Shown: positions 36,076-45,137 of the stretch, piece by piece | Layout of the letters: each line of letters opens with the position of its first letter | Numbering within the stretch: the first letter of the stretch is position 1 | DNA from: Gordonia hongkongensis | Lineage (GTDB): Bacteria > Actinomycetota > Actinomycetes > Mycobacteriales > Mycobacteriaceae | Reading direction: 5' to 3' | DNA length: 64,000 bases | Assembly: GCF_023078355.1 (NCBI RefSeq) | Contig: NZ_CP095552.1 | Span: 4,092,001-4,156,000, forward strand | Translations under genes and position numbers: made by a program | Notes under the pieces: generated by a model | What the model was told of the DNA's origin: nothing | Database searches by the model: none | Seen by the model: the letters and a program-made list of their open reading frames with translations, nothing else

Positions 36076-37194
36076 TTACTCCGGCACCGCGGTGCGGGGC
36101 ACCGGGTCCCGCAGCGTCTGCCGTGCGAGCGCCGCGATGAGGTCGGTCCGGGTCACGATGCCGACCAGGGTGTGCCCCTCCAACACCGGGACCGCGTCGC
36201 ATCCGCTCTCGGCGAGCAGCGGCAACAGCGCCCCGACCGGCGTGCCCGGGGTCGCGACGGCCGGTTCCGCCGACATCACGTCCGCGGCGCACAACTCGAC
36301 GTCGTTCGAACGCATCAACCGCCGCACGAGATGGATCTGGAACACCACACCGACGAACATGCCGTCGTTTGCGGTCACCGGCAGCGAGGTGAAGCCGTAC
36401 TCGTCGAAGAGGACGGCGACGTCTCGCAGCGGCGTCTCGGGGTTCACGGTCACCAGGTCTCGGGACATCACGTCCGTCGCGGCGAGCGGGCCCGCGCGAT
36501 GACCGGCAGCCTGCAGTTCGGCGGCCCCGATCAGTCGCGCGAGGTCGGCGACACCGAGGTTGAGCGACTGCTCGTACCGGTCGAGGATGCCGGTCAGTTC
36601 GTCCTCGTCCAGACCCAGCCGCGCCGCCGGCGGGGGCGCCGCGTCGAACCGGCGATACGGATAACGCCGTCCGGTCAACCGGGCGTACCCGGCGGCGAGG
36701 ACCACCAGCAGGAGTGTGCCCGCGAGGACGGGTGCGAGGACGAACCGGAACCCCAGCGACTGGATCGTCTCCGGACTGAGCGCGGCTGTCATCGCCACCG
36801 CGCCGGCAGGCGGATGGACCGCGTGGCACCCGATCATCAGGGCCACGGACAGACCGACCGCGAGCGCCACCCGGAGCGCGGGCTGGCCGATGGTGAGGGT
36901 GGTCGCCACCCCCACGACCGCCGACACCGCGTTGCCGACGGTCGCGGGCCACGGCTGCGCCAACGGACTGTTCGGCGCGGCGAAGACGAGCACGGCGGTC
37001 GCCCCGAACGGCGCGATCAGGAAGAGTCCGAGCCGCAGGTCGACCCCCGACGCGGCGAGCACCAGACCGACGAGTCCGAGCGCCACCCCGGCCCCTGCTC
37101 CCGCCCGGAGGGCCTCACGGATCGAGATACCCCCGGTCACCGGGCCGAGGCCACGCAGGGCGGCGCCGACCCTGCCCGCTGGGCGCACGTTCAC
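36076..37194 (-). CDS. HPP-family membrane protein with two CBS domains
   Basis: A 372-residue protein. The N-terminal HPP domain has four membrane helices and the signature HAVHPPAGAVAM, with LFLIAPFGATAVLVFAAP before it. A cytoplasmic pair of CBS domains follows (DVMSRDLVTVNPETPLRDVAVLF and DVMSAEPAVATPGTPVGALL), which would bind adenine nucleotides. Family members are linked to nitrite or anion transport, but the role here is unknown. It converges with the activator gene, with 8 bases between the stops. Confidence 0.85.
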   Translation of the reverse strand: MNVRPAGRVGAALRGLGPVTGGISIREALRAGAGAGVALGLVGLVLAASGVDLRLGLFLIAPFGATAVLVFAAPNSPLAQPWPATVGNAVSAVVGVATTLTIGQPALRVALAVGLSVALMIGCHAVHPPAGAVAMTAALSPETIQSLGFRFVLAPVLAGTLLLVVLAAGYARLTGRRYPYRRFDAAPPPAARLGLDEDELTGILDRYEQSLNLGVADLARLIGAAELQAAGHRAGPLAATDVMSRDLVTVNPETPLRDVAVLFDEYGFTSLPVTANDGMFVGVVFQIHLVRRLMRSNDVELCAADVMSAEPAVATPGTPVGALLPLLAESGCDAVPVLEGHTLVGIVTRTDLIAALARQTLRDPVPRTAVPE

Positions 37195-37282
37195 TCTGCT
37201 CCTCCGAAGGTCCCTGACTTGTCCGGCGTCTCACGGTAGCCACGCGGTGACGGCCGGTCGCCGCGACCCCTGTACAGCCCAG

Positions 37283-37301
37283 GTGTTCAGTTTCTGGACA
37301 C
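37283..37301. promoter_or_regulatory. Candidate activator site before the aldehyde dehydrogenase
   Basis: GTGTTCAG and CTGGACAC flank TTT, giving 7 of 8 symmetric pairs with the TGT/ACA ends typical of Fis-type activator sites. It lies about 100 bases before the chosen start of the aldehyde dehydrogenase gene, in the position expected for activation. Confidence 0.5.
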
Positions 37302-37403
37302 GGCGACACGTCGGAACGGTGAGAGAAATAAGTCAGGTCGAATATGACCGAGATCACTCCACCGACCACATCACCGCCGGCACCACGCCGACCAGGAGGC
37401 CCC

Positions 37404-38906
37404 ATGACCGCCGTCGTTCCCGACACCGCCCTGCATGAGCGCGTTCGCGATTTCATCTCCGCCGACCGTCCGATGCTGATCGGCGGCGAGTGGGTGTGGT
37501 CGGCCTCGGGCCGCACCTTCGAGACCATCGATCCCGCGACGGCGCGTCCGCTCACCTCGGTCGCCCACGGCGACGCGGCCGACATCGATCGCGCGGTCCG
37601 CGCCGCGCGCCAGGCCTTCGACGACGGCCCGTGGACCCGGATGAAGCCGAATGAACGCGAACGCCTGCTCTGGCGGGTCGGCGACATCCTCACCGAACGC
37701 GCCGAGGAGTTCGGCCAGCTGGAGGCGCTCGACAACGGCAAGGCGGCCACCATCGCCGCCGCGGTCGACACCAACTGGTCGGCCGACATCTTCCGCTACA
37801 ACGCGGGCCTCGCCACCAAGATCACCGGGTCGACGGTCGACGTCTCGATGCCGTTCGTGCCCGGCGGCGAGTTCCACGCGTACACCCTGCGCGAGCCGGT
37901 CGGAGTCTGCGGCCTGATCGTGCCGTGGAACTTCCCGCTCCTGATGGCCGCGTTCAAGCTGGCCCCCGCATTGGCGGCCGGCAACACCGTCATCCTCAAG
38001 CCGGCCGAACAGACCCCGCTGACGGCCCTGCTCCTCGGCGAGGTGTTCCAAGAGGCCGGCTTCCCACCGGGCGTGGTCAACATCGTCACCGGTTACGGCG
38101 AGGCCGGCGCGGCGCTCGCCGCGCACGACGACGTCGACAAGATCGCGTTCACCGGCTCGACGGAGGTCGGCAAGAAGATCGTCGACGCCGCGAAGGGCAA
38201 CCTCAAGAAGGTGTCGCTGGAACTCGGCGGCAAGAGCCCCAACATCGTCTTCGCCGACGCCGACTTCGAGAAGGCGGTCGCCGGGTCGGTCGCGGCCTGG
38301 ATGTTCAACCACGGACAGTGCTGTGTCGCCGGAACACGTCTCTTCGTCGAGCGGCCGATCTTCGACGACTTCACCGCGGCCGTCGCGGAGGCGGCCTCGC
38401 AGGCCAAGATCGGACCCGGCCTCGACCCGTCGACCGAACTCGGACCGCTGGTCAGCCAAGAGCAGTTCGATCGCGTCTCGGGATACCTGGCAGCGGGCCT
38501 CGCCGACGGCGCACGGGCGCTGACGGGCGGAAAGCGTTGGGGCGACGAGGGATTCTTCATCGAACCGACCGTCTTCGTCGACGTCGACCCGAGTTTCTCT
38601 ATCGTGCAGGAGGAGATCTTCGGTCCCGTCGTCGCCGCCATGCCCTTCGATGCCGACACCGGGGTCGCGGCCGCGGCCAACGACTCCATCTACGGTCTCG
38701 CAGCAGGCATCTGGACCACGGATCTGTCCAAGGCGCACCGGACAGCTCGACAGATCAAGGCCGGCTCGGTCTGGGTGAACCAGTACAACGGCTTCGACAC
38801 CGCCATGCCGTTCGGCGGTTACAAGCAGTCGGGATGGGGGCGCGAACTCGGCTCGTCGGCCATCGAGCTCTACACCCAGACCAAGGCCGTCAACATCTCG
38901 CTCTGA
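37404..38906 (+). CDS. Aldehyde dehydrogenase
   Basis: A 500-residue NAD-dependent aldehyde dehydrogenase. Motifs are VPWNFPLLMA, FTGSTEVGKKI, the general base in LELGGKSPN, the catalytic Cys in FNHGQCCVAGTR and QEEIFGPV. ATG 37404 is favoured because AGGAGG lies four bases upstream; ATG 37344 would add a Pro-rich tail. The alcohol dehydrogenase gene follows after 40 bases, so the pair would oxidise a primary alcohol through the aldehyde to the acid. Confidence 0.9.
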   Translation: MTAVVPDTALHERVRDFISADRPMLIGGEWVWSASGRTFETIDPATARPLTSVAHGDAADIDRAVRAARQAFDDGPWTRMKPNERERLLWRVGDILTERAEEFGQLEALDNGKAATIAAAVDTNWSADIFRYNAGLATKITGSTVDVSMPFVPGGEFHAYTLREPVGVCGLIVPWNFPLLMAAFKLAPALAAGNTVILKPAEQTPLTALLLGEVFQEAGFPPGVVNIVTGYGEAGAALAAHDDVDKIAFTGSTEVGKKIVDAAKGNLKKVSLELGGKSPNIVFADADFEKAVAGSVAAWMFNHGQCCVAGTRLFVERPIFDDFTAAVAEAASQAKIGPGLDPSTELGPLVSQEQFDRVSGYLAAGLADGARALTGGKRWGDEGFFIEPTVFVDVDPSFSIVQEEIFGPVVAAMPFDADTGVAAAANDSIYGLAAGIWTTDLSKAHRTARQIKAGSVWVNQYNGFDTAMPFGGYKQSGWGRELGSSAIELYTQTKAVNISL

Positions 38907-38946
38907 CCCCCATCCGCCCTCGAGTACACCCAAGGAGCACGATTTC

Positions 38947-40065
38947 ATGTCTCTCACCACCAAGGCAGCTGTCCTCACCGGACCCGGAAAGCCGTTCGAG
39001 ATCGTCGAACTCGACCTCGACGAGCCCCGCGAAGGCGAAGTGCTGATCAAGTACACCGCGGCCGGCCTGTGCCACTCCGACCTTCACCTGACCGACGGCG
39101 ACCTCCCGCCCCGCTATCCCATCGTGGGCGGCCACGAGGGTTCGGGGATCATCGAGGCGGTCGGCCCGGGCGTCACCAAGGTCAAGCCCGGCGACCACGT
39201 GGTCTGCAGCTTCATCCCGAACTGCGGCACCTGCCGCTACTGCTCCACCGGCCGGCAGAACCTCTGCGACATGGGCGCCACCATCCTCGAGGGATCGATG
39301 CCCGATGGCACATTCCGATTCCACGGTGGCGGTGACGATTTCGGAGCCATGTGCATGCTCGGCACGTTCGCCGAACGCGCGACGATCTCGCAGCACTCGG
39401 TCGTCAAGGTCGACGAGTGGTTGCCGCTCGACAAGGCAGTGCTCGTCGGTTGCGGCGTGCCCTCGGGCTGGGGCACCTCGGTGTACGCGGGCGGCGTACG
39501 TGCCGGCGACACCGTGGTGATCTACGGCATCGGCGGCCTGGGCATCAACGCGGTGCAGGGCGCGGTGTCGGCCGGGGCCAAATACGTCGTGGTGGTCGAC
39601 CCGGTCGCGCTCAAGCGCGACACGGCGCTCAAATTCGGTGCAACACATGCCTTCGCCGACGCCGCCGAGGCCGCGGAGAAGGTCAACGAACTGACCTGGG
39701 GGCAGGGTGCCGACCAGGCCCTCATCCTCGTCGGCACGGTCGACGCGGAGGTCGTGGCCAACGCGACCGCCGTCGTGGGCAAGGGCGGGACGGTCGTCAT
39801 CACCGGTCTTGCCGATCCGACGAAGCTGACCGTGCAGGTCTCCGGAACCGATCTGACCCTGAACCAGAAAACCATCAAGGGCAGTCTGTTCGGCTCGGCC
39901 AATCCGCAGTACGACATCGTCAAACTGCTGCGCCTGTACGACGCGGGGCAGCTCAAGCTCGACGAACTGGTCACGCAGACCTACACCCTCGACCAGGTCA
40001 ACGAGGGCTACCAGGATCTGCGGGACGGCAAGAACATCCGCGGGGTCATCATCCACGCGGAGTGA
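38947..40065 (+). CDS. NDMA-type, mycofactocin-dependent alcohol dehydrogenase
   Basis: A 372-residue zinc alcohol dehydrogenase. Catalytic zinc ligands lie in LCHSDLH and GGHEGSG; structural zinc cysteines are in CGTCRYCSTGRQNLC. The NAD fold is YGIGGLGINAVQGAVSAGA. HYD-type PQYDIVKLLRLYDAGQLKLDELVTQ and the QVNEGYQDLRDGKNIRGVI ending closely resemble the M. tuberculosis protein I recall as Rv0761c. That subfamily keeps NAD bound and, in vivo, passes electrons to mycofactocin, with nitrosodimethylaniline as artificial acceptor. AGGAGC precedes the ATG. A 13-bp hairpin ends the operon. Confidence 0.88.
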   Translation: MSLTTKAAVLTGPGKPFEIVELDLDEPREGEVLIKYTAAGLCHSDLHLTDGDLPPRYPIVGGHEGSGIIEAVGPGVTKVKPGDHVVCSFIPNCGTCRYCSTGRQNLCDMGATILEGSMPDGTFRFHGGGDDFGAMCMLGTFAERATISQHSVVKVDEWLPLDKAVLVGCGVPSGWGTSVYAGGVRAGDTVVIYGIGGLGINAVQGAVSAGAKYVVVVDPVALKRDTALKFGATHAFADAAEAAEKVNELTWGQGADQALILVGTVDAEVVANATAVVGKGGTVVITGLADPTKLTVQVSGTDLTLNQKTIKGSLFGSANPQYDIVKLLRLYDAGQLKLDELVTQTYTLDQVNEGYQDLRDGKNIRGVIIHAE

Positions 40066-40074
40066 ATACCCGGT

Positions 40075-40111
40075 CGGTTCGCCCGAGGTGCCGTCTCCCT
40101 CGGGCGAACCG
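40075..40111 (+). terminator. Terminator hairpin after the alcohol dehydrogenase
   Basis: CGGTTCGCCCGAG (40075-40087) pairs perfectly with CTCGGGCGAACCG (40099-40111) across 11 bases. It starts nine bases after the stop codon. Confidence 0.75.
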
Positions 40112-40174
40112 GCCACCCACGTCGCCGGGCGGACTTCCCGGTCCGCGCCCGCACGAGGTGCTTGAATCACACAT

Positions 40175-40813
40175 GTGACCGTGACCTGGTGGATACGTCT
40201 GCTCCGCATCGCCTTTGCCGCCCTGGGCGTCACCGCGCTCGTGTATCAGGCGGTGCTGCGCTACGGCGACGCCGGCTTCACGCTCGCGAACTTCTTCAGC
40301 TACTTCACGGTGCTGAGCAATATCTTCGCCGCGCTCATCCTGCTCGTCGGCGGACTGCTGGCCCCGGCAAGCCCGGCCTGGGAGTGGTGCCGCGGGGCGG
40401 CGACCACCTGCATGGTCATCACCGGGATCGTCTATGCGCTTCTGCTGCAGGGCATCGACGTCGATGTCACCTACGCCTGGGTGAACGACGTGCTGCATCG
40501 CGTCATCCCGCTGGTGATGCTCCTGGACTGGATCGTGGTGCGCGCCCGGCGACTCCCCGAGCGGGCGTGGCTGTCCTGGCTGACGATCCCGCTCGTGTAC
40601 GGCGTCTACACCTTGATCCGCGGGCCGTTCGCGGACTGGTATCCCTACCCGTTCATCGATCCGCGCGGGCAGGGTTATCTGTCGATGACGATCTCGCTCA
40701 TGGTCGTGTTCGTCGGCATGGCCTTCATGTCGTTCGGCGTCTACTGGGTCGGCACCCGCGGTCGGCGACCCGATGCGCCGGAACCCGGACACCCCGCCGC
40801 CGAACGCGGTTAG
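40175..40813 (+). CDS. Pr6Pr-family membrane protein
   Basis: A 212-residue protein with about six membrane helices. Landmarks are NFFSYFTVLSNIFAALIL near the N-terminus, DVLHRVIPLVMLLDWIV in the middle and WYPYPFIDPRGQGY before the last helix, which match the Pr6Pr family of actinobacterial membrane proteins. The start is GTG 40175. The stop codon overlaps that of the convergent TetR gene (TTAG at 40810-40813). Function unknown. Confidence 0.8.
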   Translation: MTVTWWIRLLRIAFAALGVTALVYQAVLRYGDAGFTLANFFSYFTVLSNIFAALILLVGGLLAPASPAWEWCRGAATTCMVITGIVYALLLQGIDVDVTYAWVNDVLHRVIPLVMLLDWIVVRARRLPERAWLSWLTIPLVYGVYTLIRGPFADWYPYPFIDPRGQGYLSMTISLMVVFVGMAFMSFGVYWVGTRGRRPDAPEPGHPAAERG

Positions 40814-41463
40814 TCCGCGTCCGGCGGGTCCGCGGGCGCGCTCCCGAACGCCGCGACGAGCTGCGCCGACCAGGTGTCGACGACCAGCGCACGCCGGGCG
40901 GAGTCATCGGACAGCGTGTCCGCCAGGCCGAGTCCGCGCGCCATGTCCAGAGTCGCCTGCACCAGCCGGTAACCGGTCTCGTCGTCCGGGGCCACCCCCA
41001 TCGCGGCCATCGTCCGCTGATGGGCCGCGCGGGCGAACTTCGCTTCGAGTGGCAGGATGAGCCGCCGCAGCGCCGGGTCGGACGCGGCGGCGGCCCAGAC
41101 CTGGAGTGCTGCCTTGAATTCGGTGCCGGTGTAGACGTCGACGGCCCGCTGGACGGCGCGGATGACCCGGTCCGGGGTCACTTCGTCGGCCGCCTCCGGC
41201 GATGCGTGCGCATCCCCGACGGCAGCGCGGGTCATGTCCTCGAAGACCTGCTCGAGTGCCGCGGTGATGAGGGCTTCGCGCGTCGGGAAGTGATGTTGCG
41301 CCGCACCGCGGGACACGCCGGCACGTTCGGCGACCGCGGCCACGGTCGCGGCGGCCCAGCCGTCCGCGGCCAGCGCGTCGACCGTGGACCGCAACAGGCG
41401 CTCGCGGGTCAACCGCGAGCGTTCCTGTTGCGGAGAGCGGGTGTTCGCCGACGACGTGGTCAC
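40810..41463 (-). CDS. TetR-family regulator of the acyl-CoA dehydrogenase operon
   Basis: A 217-residue TetR protein. The helix-turn-helix runs LLRSTVDALAADGWAAATVAAVAERAGVSRGAAQHHFPTREALI. The start is GTG 41463, six bases after GAGG and eight bases after the acyl-CoA dehydrogenase stop; a far longer in-frame ORF to 42540 is antisense-like read-through and is rejected. It is the last gene of a four-gene run and probably regulates it through the palindrome at 44806-44823. Confidence 0.85.
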   Translation of the reverse strand: MTTSSANTRSPQQERSRLTRERLLRSTVDALAADGWAAATVAAVAERAGVSRGAAQHHFPTREALITAALEQVFEDMTRAAVGDAHASPEAADEVTPDRVIRAVQRAVDVYTGTEFKAALQVWAAAASDPALRRLILPLEAKFARAAHQRTMAAMGVAPDDETGYRLVQATLDMARGLGLADTLSDDSARRALVVDTWSAQLVAAFGSAPADPPDAD

Positions 41464-41471
41464 CGCGAGCC

Positions 41472-42644
41472 TCAGTAGGACTTCGGCAGCCCGAGGCTGG
41501 TCTGCGCGACGAAGTTGAGGATCATCTCCCGGCTCACCGGGGCGATGCGGGCGATCCGGGCGAGGCTCAGCATCGGCGCCAGTCCGTACTCGGTGGTCAG
41601 ACCGTTGCCGCCCAGGGAGTGCACGGCCTGGTCGACGACCTTCACACAGGCCTCCGCGGCCGCGTACTTCGCCATGTTGGCCGGCTCGGCGGCGCCCCAG
41701 TCGTCGCCGGCGTCGTAGAGGGTCGCGGCCTTCTGCATCATCAGCTTGGCCATCTCGAGCTCGACCTTGCCCTGGGCGAGCGGGTGCGCGATCGCCTGGT
41801 GCGCACCGATCGGCGTCTTCCACACCGTGCGCTCCTTCACGTACGACACCGCCTTGTCGAGCGCGAACCGGCCCATCCCGACGGCCGACGCCGCGGCCAT
41901 GATGCGTTCCGGATTGAGCCCGGCGAACAGTTGACTCAGGGCAGCGTCCTCGGAGCCGACGAGCGCGTCGGCGGGCAATCGCACATCGTCGAGGAAGAGC
42001 TGGAACTGCTTCTCGGGGTTCTGCAGTTCCATGTCGATCATCGTGTACGAGAAGTTCTCGGAGTCGGTGGGGACGATGAAGAGCGCGGGCTTGAGGTTGC
42101 CGGTCTTCGCGTCTTCGGTGCGGGCGACGATCAACACGGCCTGCGCCTGGTCGACGCCGGAGATGTAGACCTTCTGGCCGGTGAGCAACCAGTCCGAGCC
42201 GTCCCGACGGGCCGTGGTGGTGATCTGGTGGGAATTGGAGCCGGCATCGGGTTCGGTGATACCGAATGCCATCGTGATCGACCCGTCGGCGAGACCCGGC
42301 AGCCACCGCTGCTTCTGCTCGTCGGTGCCGAAACGCGCGATGACGTTGCCGCAGATGGCCGGTGAGACGACGAGCATCAGCAGTCCGGTGCCCGACGCGG
42401 CGATCTCCTCCATCACGATGGCGAGCTCGTACATACCGGCACCGCCGCCGCCGTACTCCTCGGGGAGATTGACCCCGATGAAGCCGAGCTTGCCCGCCTC
42501 GGCCCACAACTCGTCGGTCTTGCGGCCGGTGCGCGCGCACTCACGGAAGTACTCCTGTCCGTACTTCGCGGCGAGTCCGGCGACCGCCGCGCGCAGCTCG
42601 GCGCGTTCGGTGGTCTCCACGAACGGATTGGTGTCCACGGTCAT
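41472..42644 (-). CDS. Acyl-CoA dehydrogenase 2
   Basis: A 390-residue FAD-dependent dehydrogenase introducing the first double bond in acyl-CoA beta-oxidation. It has FGITEPDAGSNSHQITTTA for flavin and substrate contact, RIMAAASAVGMGRFALDKAV, and LGGNGLTTEYGLAPMLSLARI near the end. The position of the catalytic Glu is not obvious. It is probably co-transcribed with the dehydrogenase 60 bases upstream and the TetR gene downstream. A branched-chain substrate of the Atu/Liu type is possible. Confidence 0.88.
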   Translation of the reverse strand: MTVDTNPFVETTERAELRAAVAGLAAKYGQEYFRECARTGRKTDELWAEAGKLGFIGVNLPEEYGGGGAGMYELAIVMEEIAASGTGLLMLVVSPAICGNVIARFGTDEQKQRWLPGLADGSITMAFGITEPDAGSNSHQITTTARRDGSDWLLTGQKVYISGVDQAQAVLIVARTEDAKTGNLKPALFIVPTDSENFSYTMIDMELQNPEKQFQLFLDDVRLPADALVGSEDAALSQLFAGLNPERIMAAASAVGMGRFALDKAVSYVKERTVWKTPIGAHQAIAHPLAQGKVELEMAKLMMQKAATLYDAGDDWGAAEPANMAKYAAAEACVKVVDQAVHSLGGNGLTTEYGLAPMLSLARIARIAPVSREMILNFVAQTSLGLPKSY

Positions 42645-42704
42645 GTCGATGCTCCCTGTCTCGGTCTTCGATGTGGTTCGGCGGCGGACGGTTTCGGCGG
42701 CCGG

Positions 42705-43865
42705 TCAGGCCTGGTAACCGAGCCGTTTGGCGGCCAGTCCGTTGAGGATCTCGGTGGTGCCGCCACCGATCCCGATGATGCGCATGTCGCGGTATTGCCG
42801 TTCGACCTCGGTGCCGGTCATGTAACCGAGGCCGCCGTGCAGCTGAACGGCTTTGTTGGCCACCCACTCCCCCGCCTCGACCGCGGTGTTCTTGGCGAAG
42901 CACACCTCGGCGATGAGGTCGTCGGTGGAGCTGACCTTCCGTTCGACGAGGGCCCGCGTGTAGGTGCGGGCGATGTCGATGCGGCGCGCCATCTCGATCA
43001 GCGTGTCCTGCACCGACTGCCGGGCGATGATCGGTTTGCCGAAGGTCTCACGGTCGCGCGCCCACTGCAGGGTGAGATCGAGGCAGCGTTGCGCACTGGC
43101 GTACGCCTGCACCGCCAGACCGGACCGTTCGGTGACGAAAGCAGTTGCTATCTGCGCGAATCCGGAGTTCTCGGGCCCGACCAGGTTGGTGACCGGCACC
43201 CGCGCATCGACGAAGGACAGTTCCGCGGTGTCGGAACTGCGCCACCCCATCTTGTCCAGCTTCCGCGTGACCTCGAAGCCGGGTGTGCCCTTTTCGACGA
43301 CGAGCAGTGAGACGCCCGCGGCTCCCGGTCCTCCGGTGCGGACGGCGACGACGACGAAGTCGGCGCGGACCGCGGAGGTGATGTAGGTCTTGGAACCGTT
43401 GACGACGTAGTGGTCCCCGTCGCGCTCGGCCTTCGTCGTCAGGTGGCCGACGTCGCTTCCGCCGCCGGGTTCGGTGATCGCCAGGCTCCCGATCTTCTCG
43501 CCCGCGAGCGTGGGCCGCACCCACCGGTCGATCTGGTCGGGGTCGCCGGCGGCGATCAGGTGCGGCAGGGCGATGCCGTGGGTGAACAGCGACGCGAAGA
43601 CGCCACCGGCCGCGCCGGCGTAGTGGAGTTCCTCGCCGAGGATCGTGCTGTCGATCAGATCACCGCCGGAGCCACCCACCTCCTCGGGGACCCCGAGCCC
43701 GAACAGACCCAGTTTGGCCGCCTCGATGTGCAGTTCACGGGGGATGGCACCCTCGCGCTCCCAGTCGTCCTGGAACGGGAGGATGTGTTTGTCGACGAAT
43801 CGGCGCACGGTGGAACGCAGTTCGAGGCGTTCGGGTGTCTCCCAGATCGGACTGGCGATGGGCAT
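42705..43865 (-). CDS. Acyl-CoA dehydrogenase 1
   Basis: A 386-residue acyl-CoA dehydrogenase. Motifs are LAITEPGGGSDVGHLTTKA, the FAD-binding RRSVQD-like RQSVQDTLIEMARRIDIAR, AVQLHGGLGYMTGTEVERQYRDMRIIGIGGGTTEIL. ATG 43865 follows AGGAGA. An in-frame extension to 44618 crosses the next gene in the wrong frame. It works alongside its neighbour, either on successive substrates or as a heteromer. Confidence 0.9.
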   Translation of the reverse strand: MPIASPIWETPERLELRSTVRRFVDKHILPFQDDWEREGAIPRELHIEAAKLGLFGLGVPEEVGGSGGDLIDSTILGEELHYAGAAGGVFASLFTHGIALPHLIAAGDPDQIDRWVRPTLAGEKIGSLAITEPGGGSDVGHLTTKAERDGDHYVVNGSKTYITSAVRADFVVVAVRTGGPGAAGVSLLVVEKGTPGFEVTRKLDKMGWRSSDTAELSFVDARVPVTNLVGPENSGFAQIATAFVTERSGLAVQAYASAQRCLDLTLQWARDRETFGKPIIARQSVQDTLIEMARRIDIARTYTRALVERKVSSTDDLIAEVCFAKNTAVEAGEWVANKAVQLHGGLGYMTGTEVERQYRDMRIIGIGGGTTEILNGLAAKRLGYQA

Positions 43866-43975
43866 CGTGTTCTCCTGTCGGACTGCGTGCGACTGCGTGC
43901 TGCTGCGATCGGACGATTCGGCGGCGTCTGGGGGGCGGTGGACGTCAGCGGCGGACGGTGAGGACGACGGGCGTC

Positions 43976-44776
43976 TCAGCTCGCCCGCGGTTCGCGACCC
44001 GGCCCGGGTGGGCCTGCGAAACACTGTGCGATACCCGACCATTCGACCGCGTCGGGTCCGATGAGCTCGAGTGCGAGGTCGGCGAGTGCGCGTCGCTGGG
44101 TCACCAGGAAGCAGAAGTCGAGGGCCGGCCCGCGCACGCTGTTCGACGCGTCGTCCGGGCCCCAGGTCCAGATCTCGCCCGACGGCGCGGTGAGCGCGTA
44201 GTGGAACGGCTCGGCCGGCGGGGTGCGGCCGTTGACGATGTAGGCGAAGTCGCGTGTGCGGACGCCGATGTGGGCGACGCTGCGGATCCGATCGGTCGGC
44301 ACGACGGGAACACCGAGGGCGTCGGCGACATCGAGGCCGTGTGCCCATGTCTCCATCAGGCGCGCGGTCGCCATCGACGCCGCGGACATCGGTGGCCCGA
44401 ACCACGGGATCTTGACGCCGGCCGGCACCTCGCGCAGCGCGTCGGCGAGACGGTCGCGGGCCGCCCGCCACCCGGCCAGGATCTCGTCGGCCGGCGCGGC
44501 GGAACCCGCTTCGGCGGCGTCGTCGACGTAGGTCGCCACGCTGCTCGCCGCCTCGGAGAGCAGTGCGCCGAACCGGTCCGGGTCGGTGGCCGCGATCGCC
44601 GCCACCTCGTCGGTCCACGCCAGATGCGCGATCTGGTGCGCGATCGTCCAGCCCGGCGCCGGCGTCGGGGTGGCCCAGCCCGCATCGTCGAGACCCGCGA
44701 CGAGCGCGTCGAGCTGCGCGGCTTCGGCTTCGAGGTCGGCGACGACGCCGATCACGGCTGCTTGTCCCTCAGGCAT
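43976..44776 (-). CDS. TIGR03084/DinB-like maleylpyruvate-isomerase-fold protein
   Basis: A 266-residue protein. The N-terminal four-helix DinB-like domain has [37 protein letters not shown], with His positions suited to metal binding, and a second half with [12 protein letters not shown] and [15 protein letters not shown]. This is the architecture of the actinobacterial TIGR03084 family as I recall it; its thiol-linked function is unproven. ATG 44776 is 30 bases from the palindromic operator, making this the first gene of the acyl-CoA dehydrogenase operon. Confidence 0.78.
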   Translation of the reverse strand: MPEGQAAVIGVVADLEAEAAQLDALVAGLDDAGWATPTPAPGWTIAHQIAHLAWTDEVAAIAATDPDRFGALLSEAASSVATYVDDAAEAGSAAPADEILAGWRAARDRLADALREVPAGVKIPWFGPPMSAASMATARLMETWAHGLDVADALGVPVVPTDRIRSVAHIGVRTRDFAYIVNGRTPPAEPFHYALTAPSGEIWTWGPDDASNSVRGPALDFCFLVTQRRALADLALELIGPDAVEWSGIAQCFAGPPGPGREPRAS

Positions 44777-44805
44777 GCGATCACCCTCACACACGGCCTC
44801 AGAAG

Positions 44806-44823
44806 AATCAAGCGCGCTTGATT
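44806..44823. promoter_or_regulatory. 18-bp perfect palindrome, likely TetR operator
   Basis: AATCAAGCGCGCTTGATT is a perfect palindrome, 30 bases before the start of the TIGR03084-like gene and just upstream of a T-rich stretch. The TetR encoded at the end of this operon is the obvious candidate ligand. Confidence 0.72.
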
Positions 44824-44862
44824 GTTTTTCCCGCAGGGACGACCCGGCGCCTTCACCGCCGG

Positions 44863-45052
44863 TGGTTGAGCCGGCACCGAGCGGAGCGAGGCGCCGAGTC
44901 GAAGCCACTCGGCGACCTGCCCCCACCGCTGGTTGAGCCGGCACCGAGCGGAGCGAGGCGCCGAGTCGAAGCCACTCGGCGACCCGAGCCCCACCGCTGG
45001 TTGAGCCGGCACCGAGCGGAGCGAGGCGCCGAGTCGAAGCCACTCGGCGACC
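44863..45052. repeat. Repeat family B, three tandem 55-bp copies
   Basis: Copies at 44863-44917, 44930-44984 and 44998-45052 start TGGTTGAGCC and end CACTCGGCGACC, with 12-13-base spacers, and look identical. Each contains CCGAGT-N7-ACTCGG, a small hairpin. A further copy lies at 52732-52786. No gene is seen in 44777-45137 apart from these repeats and the operator. Confidence 0.88.
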
Positions 45053-45137
45053 CGGGCACAAGAGGTGACCTCGACCGACGCGGCAACCTCGCCACGCCCG
45101 ATAGACGCTGCTCGGCCGGCTGACGACCCAACTGCGG

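Noticed and set aside
37371..39056. A 561-codon minus-strand frame over the aldehyde dehydrogenase
   Set aside because: It is the complement of a well-supported dehydrogenase gene and has no recognisable motif.
41464..42540. Extension of the TetR gene at 40.8 kb into the acyl-CoA dehydrogenase
   Set aside because: The extension is Arg-rich off-frame translation; GTG 41463 with GAGG upstream gives a normal TetR length.
44863..45052. CRISPR array
   Set aside because: The units are 55 bp with only 12-13-bp GC-rich spacers, there are three of them, and no cas gene is present.
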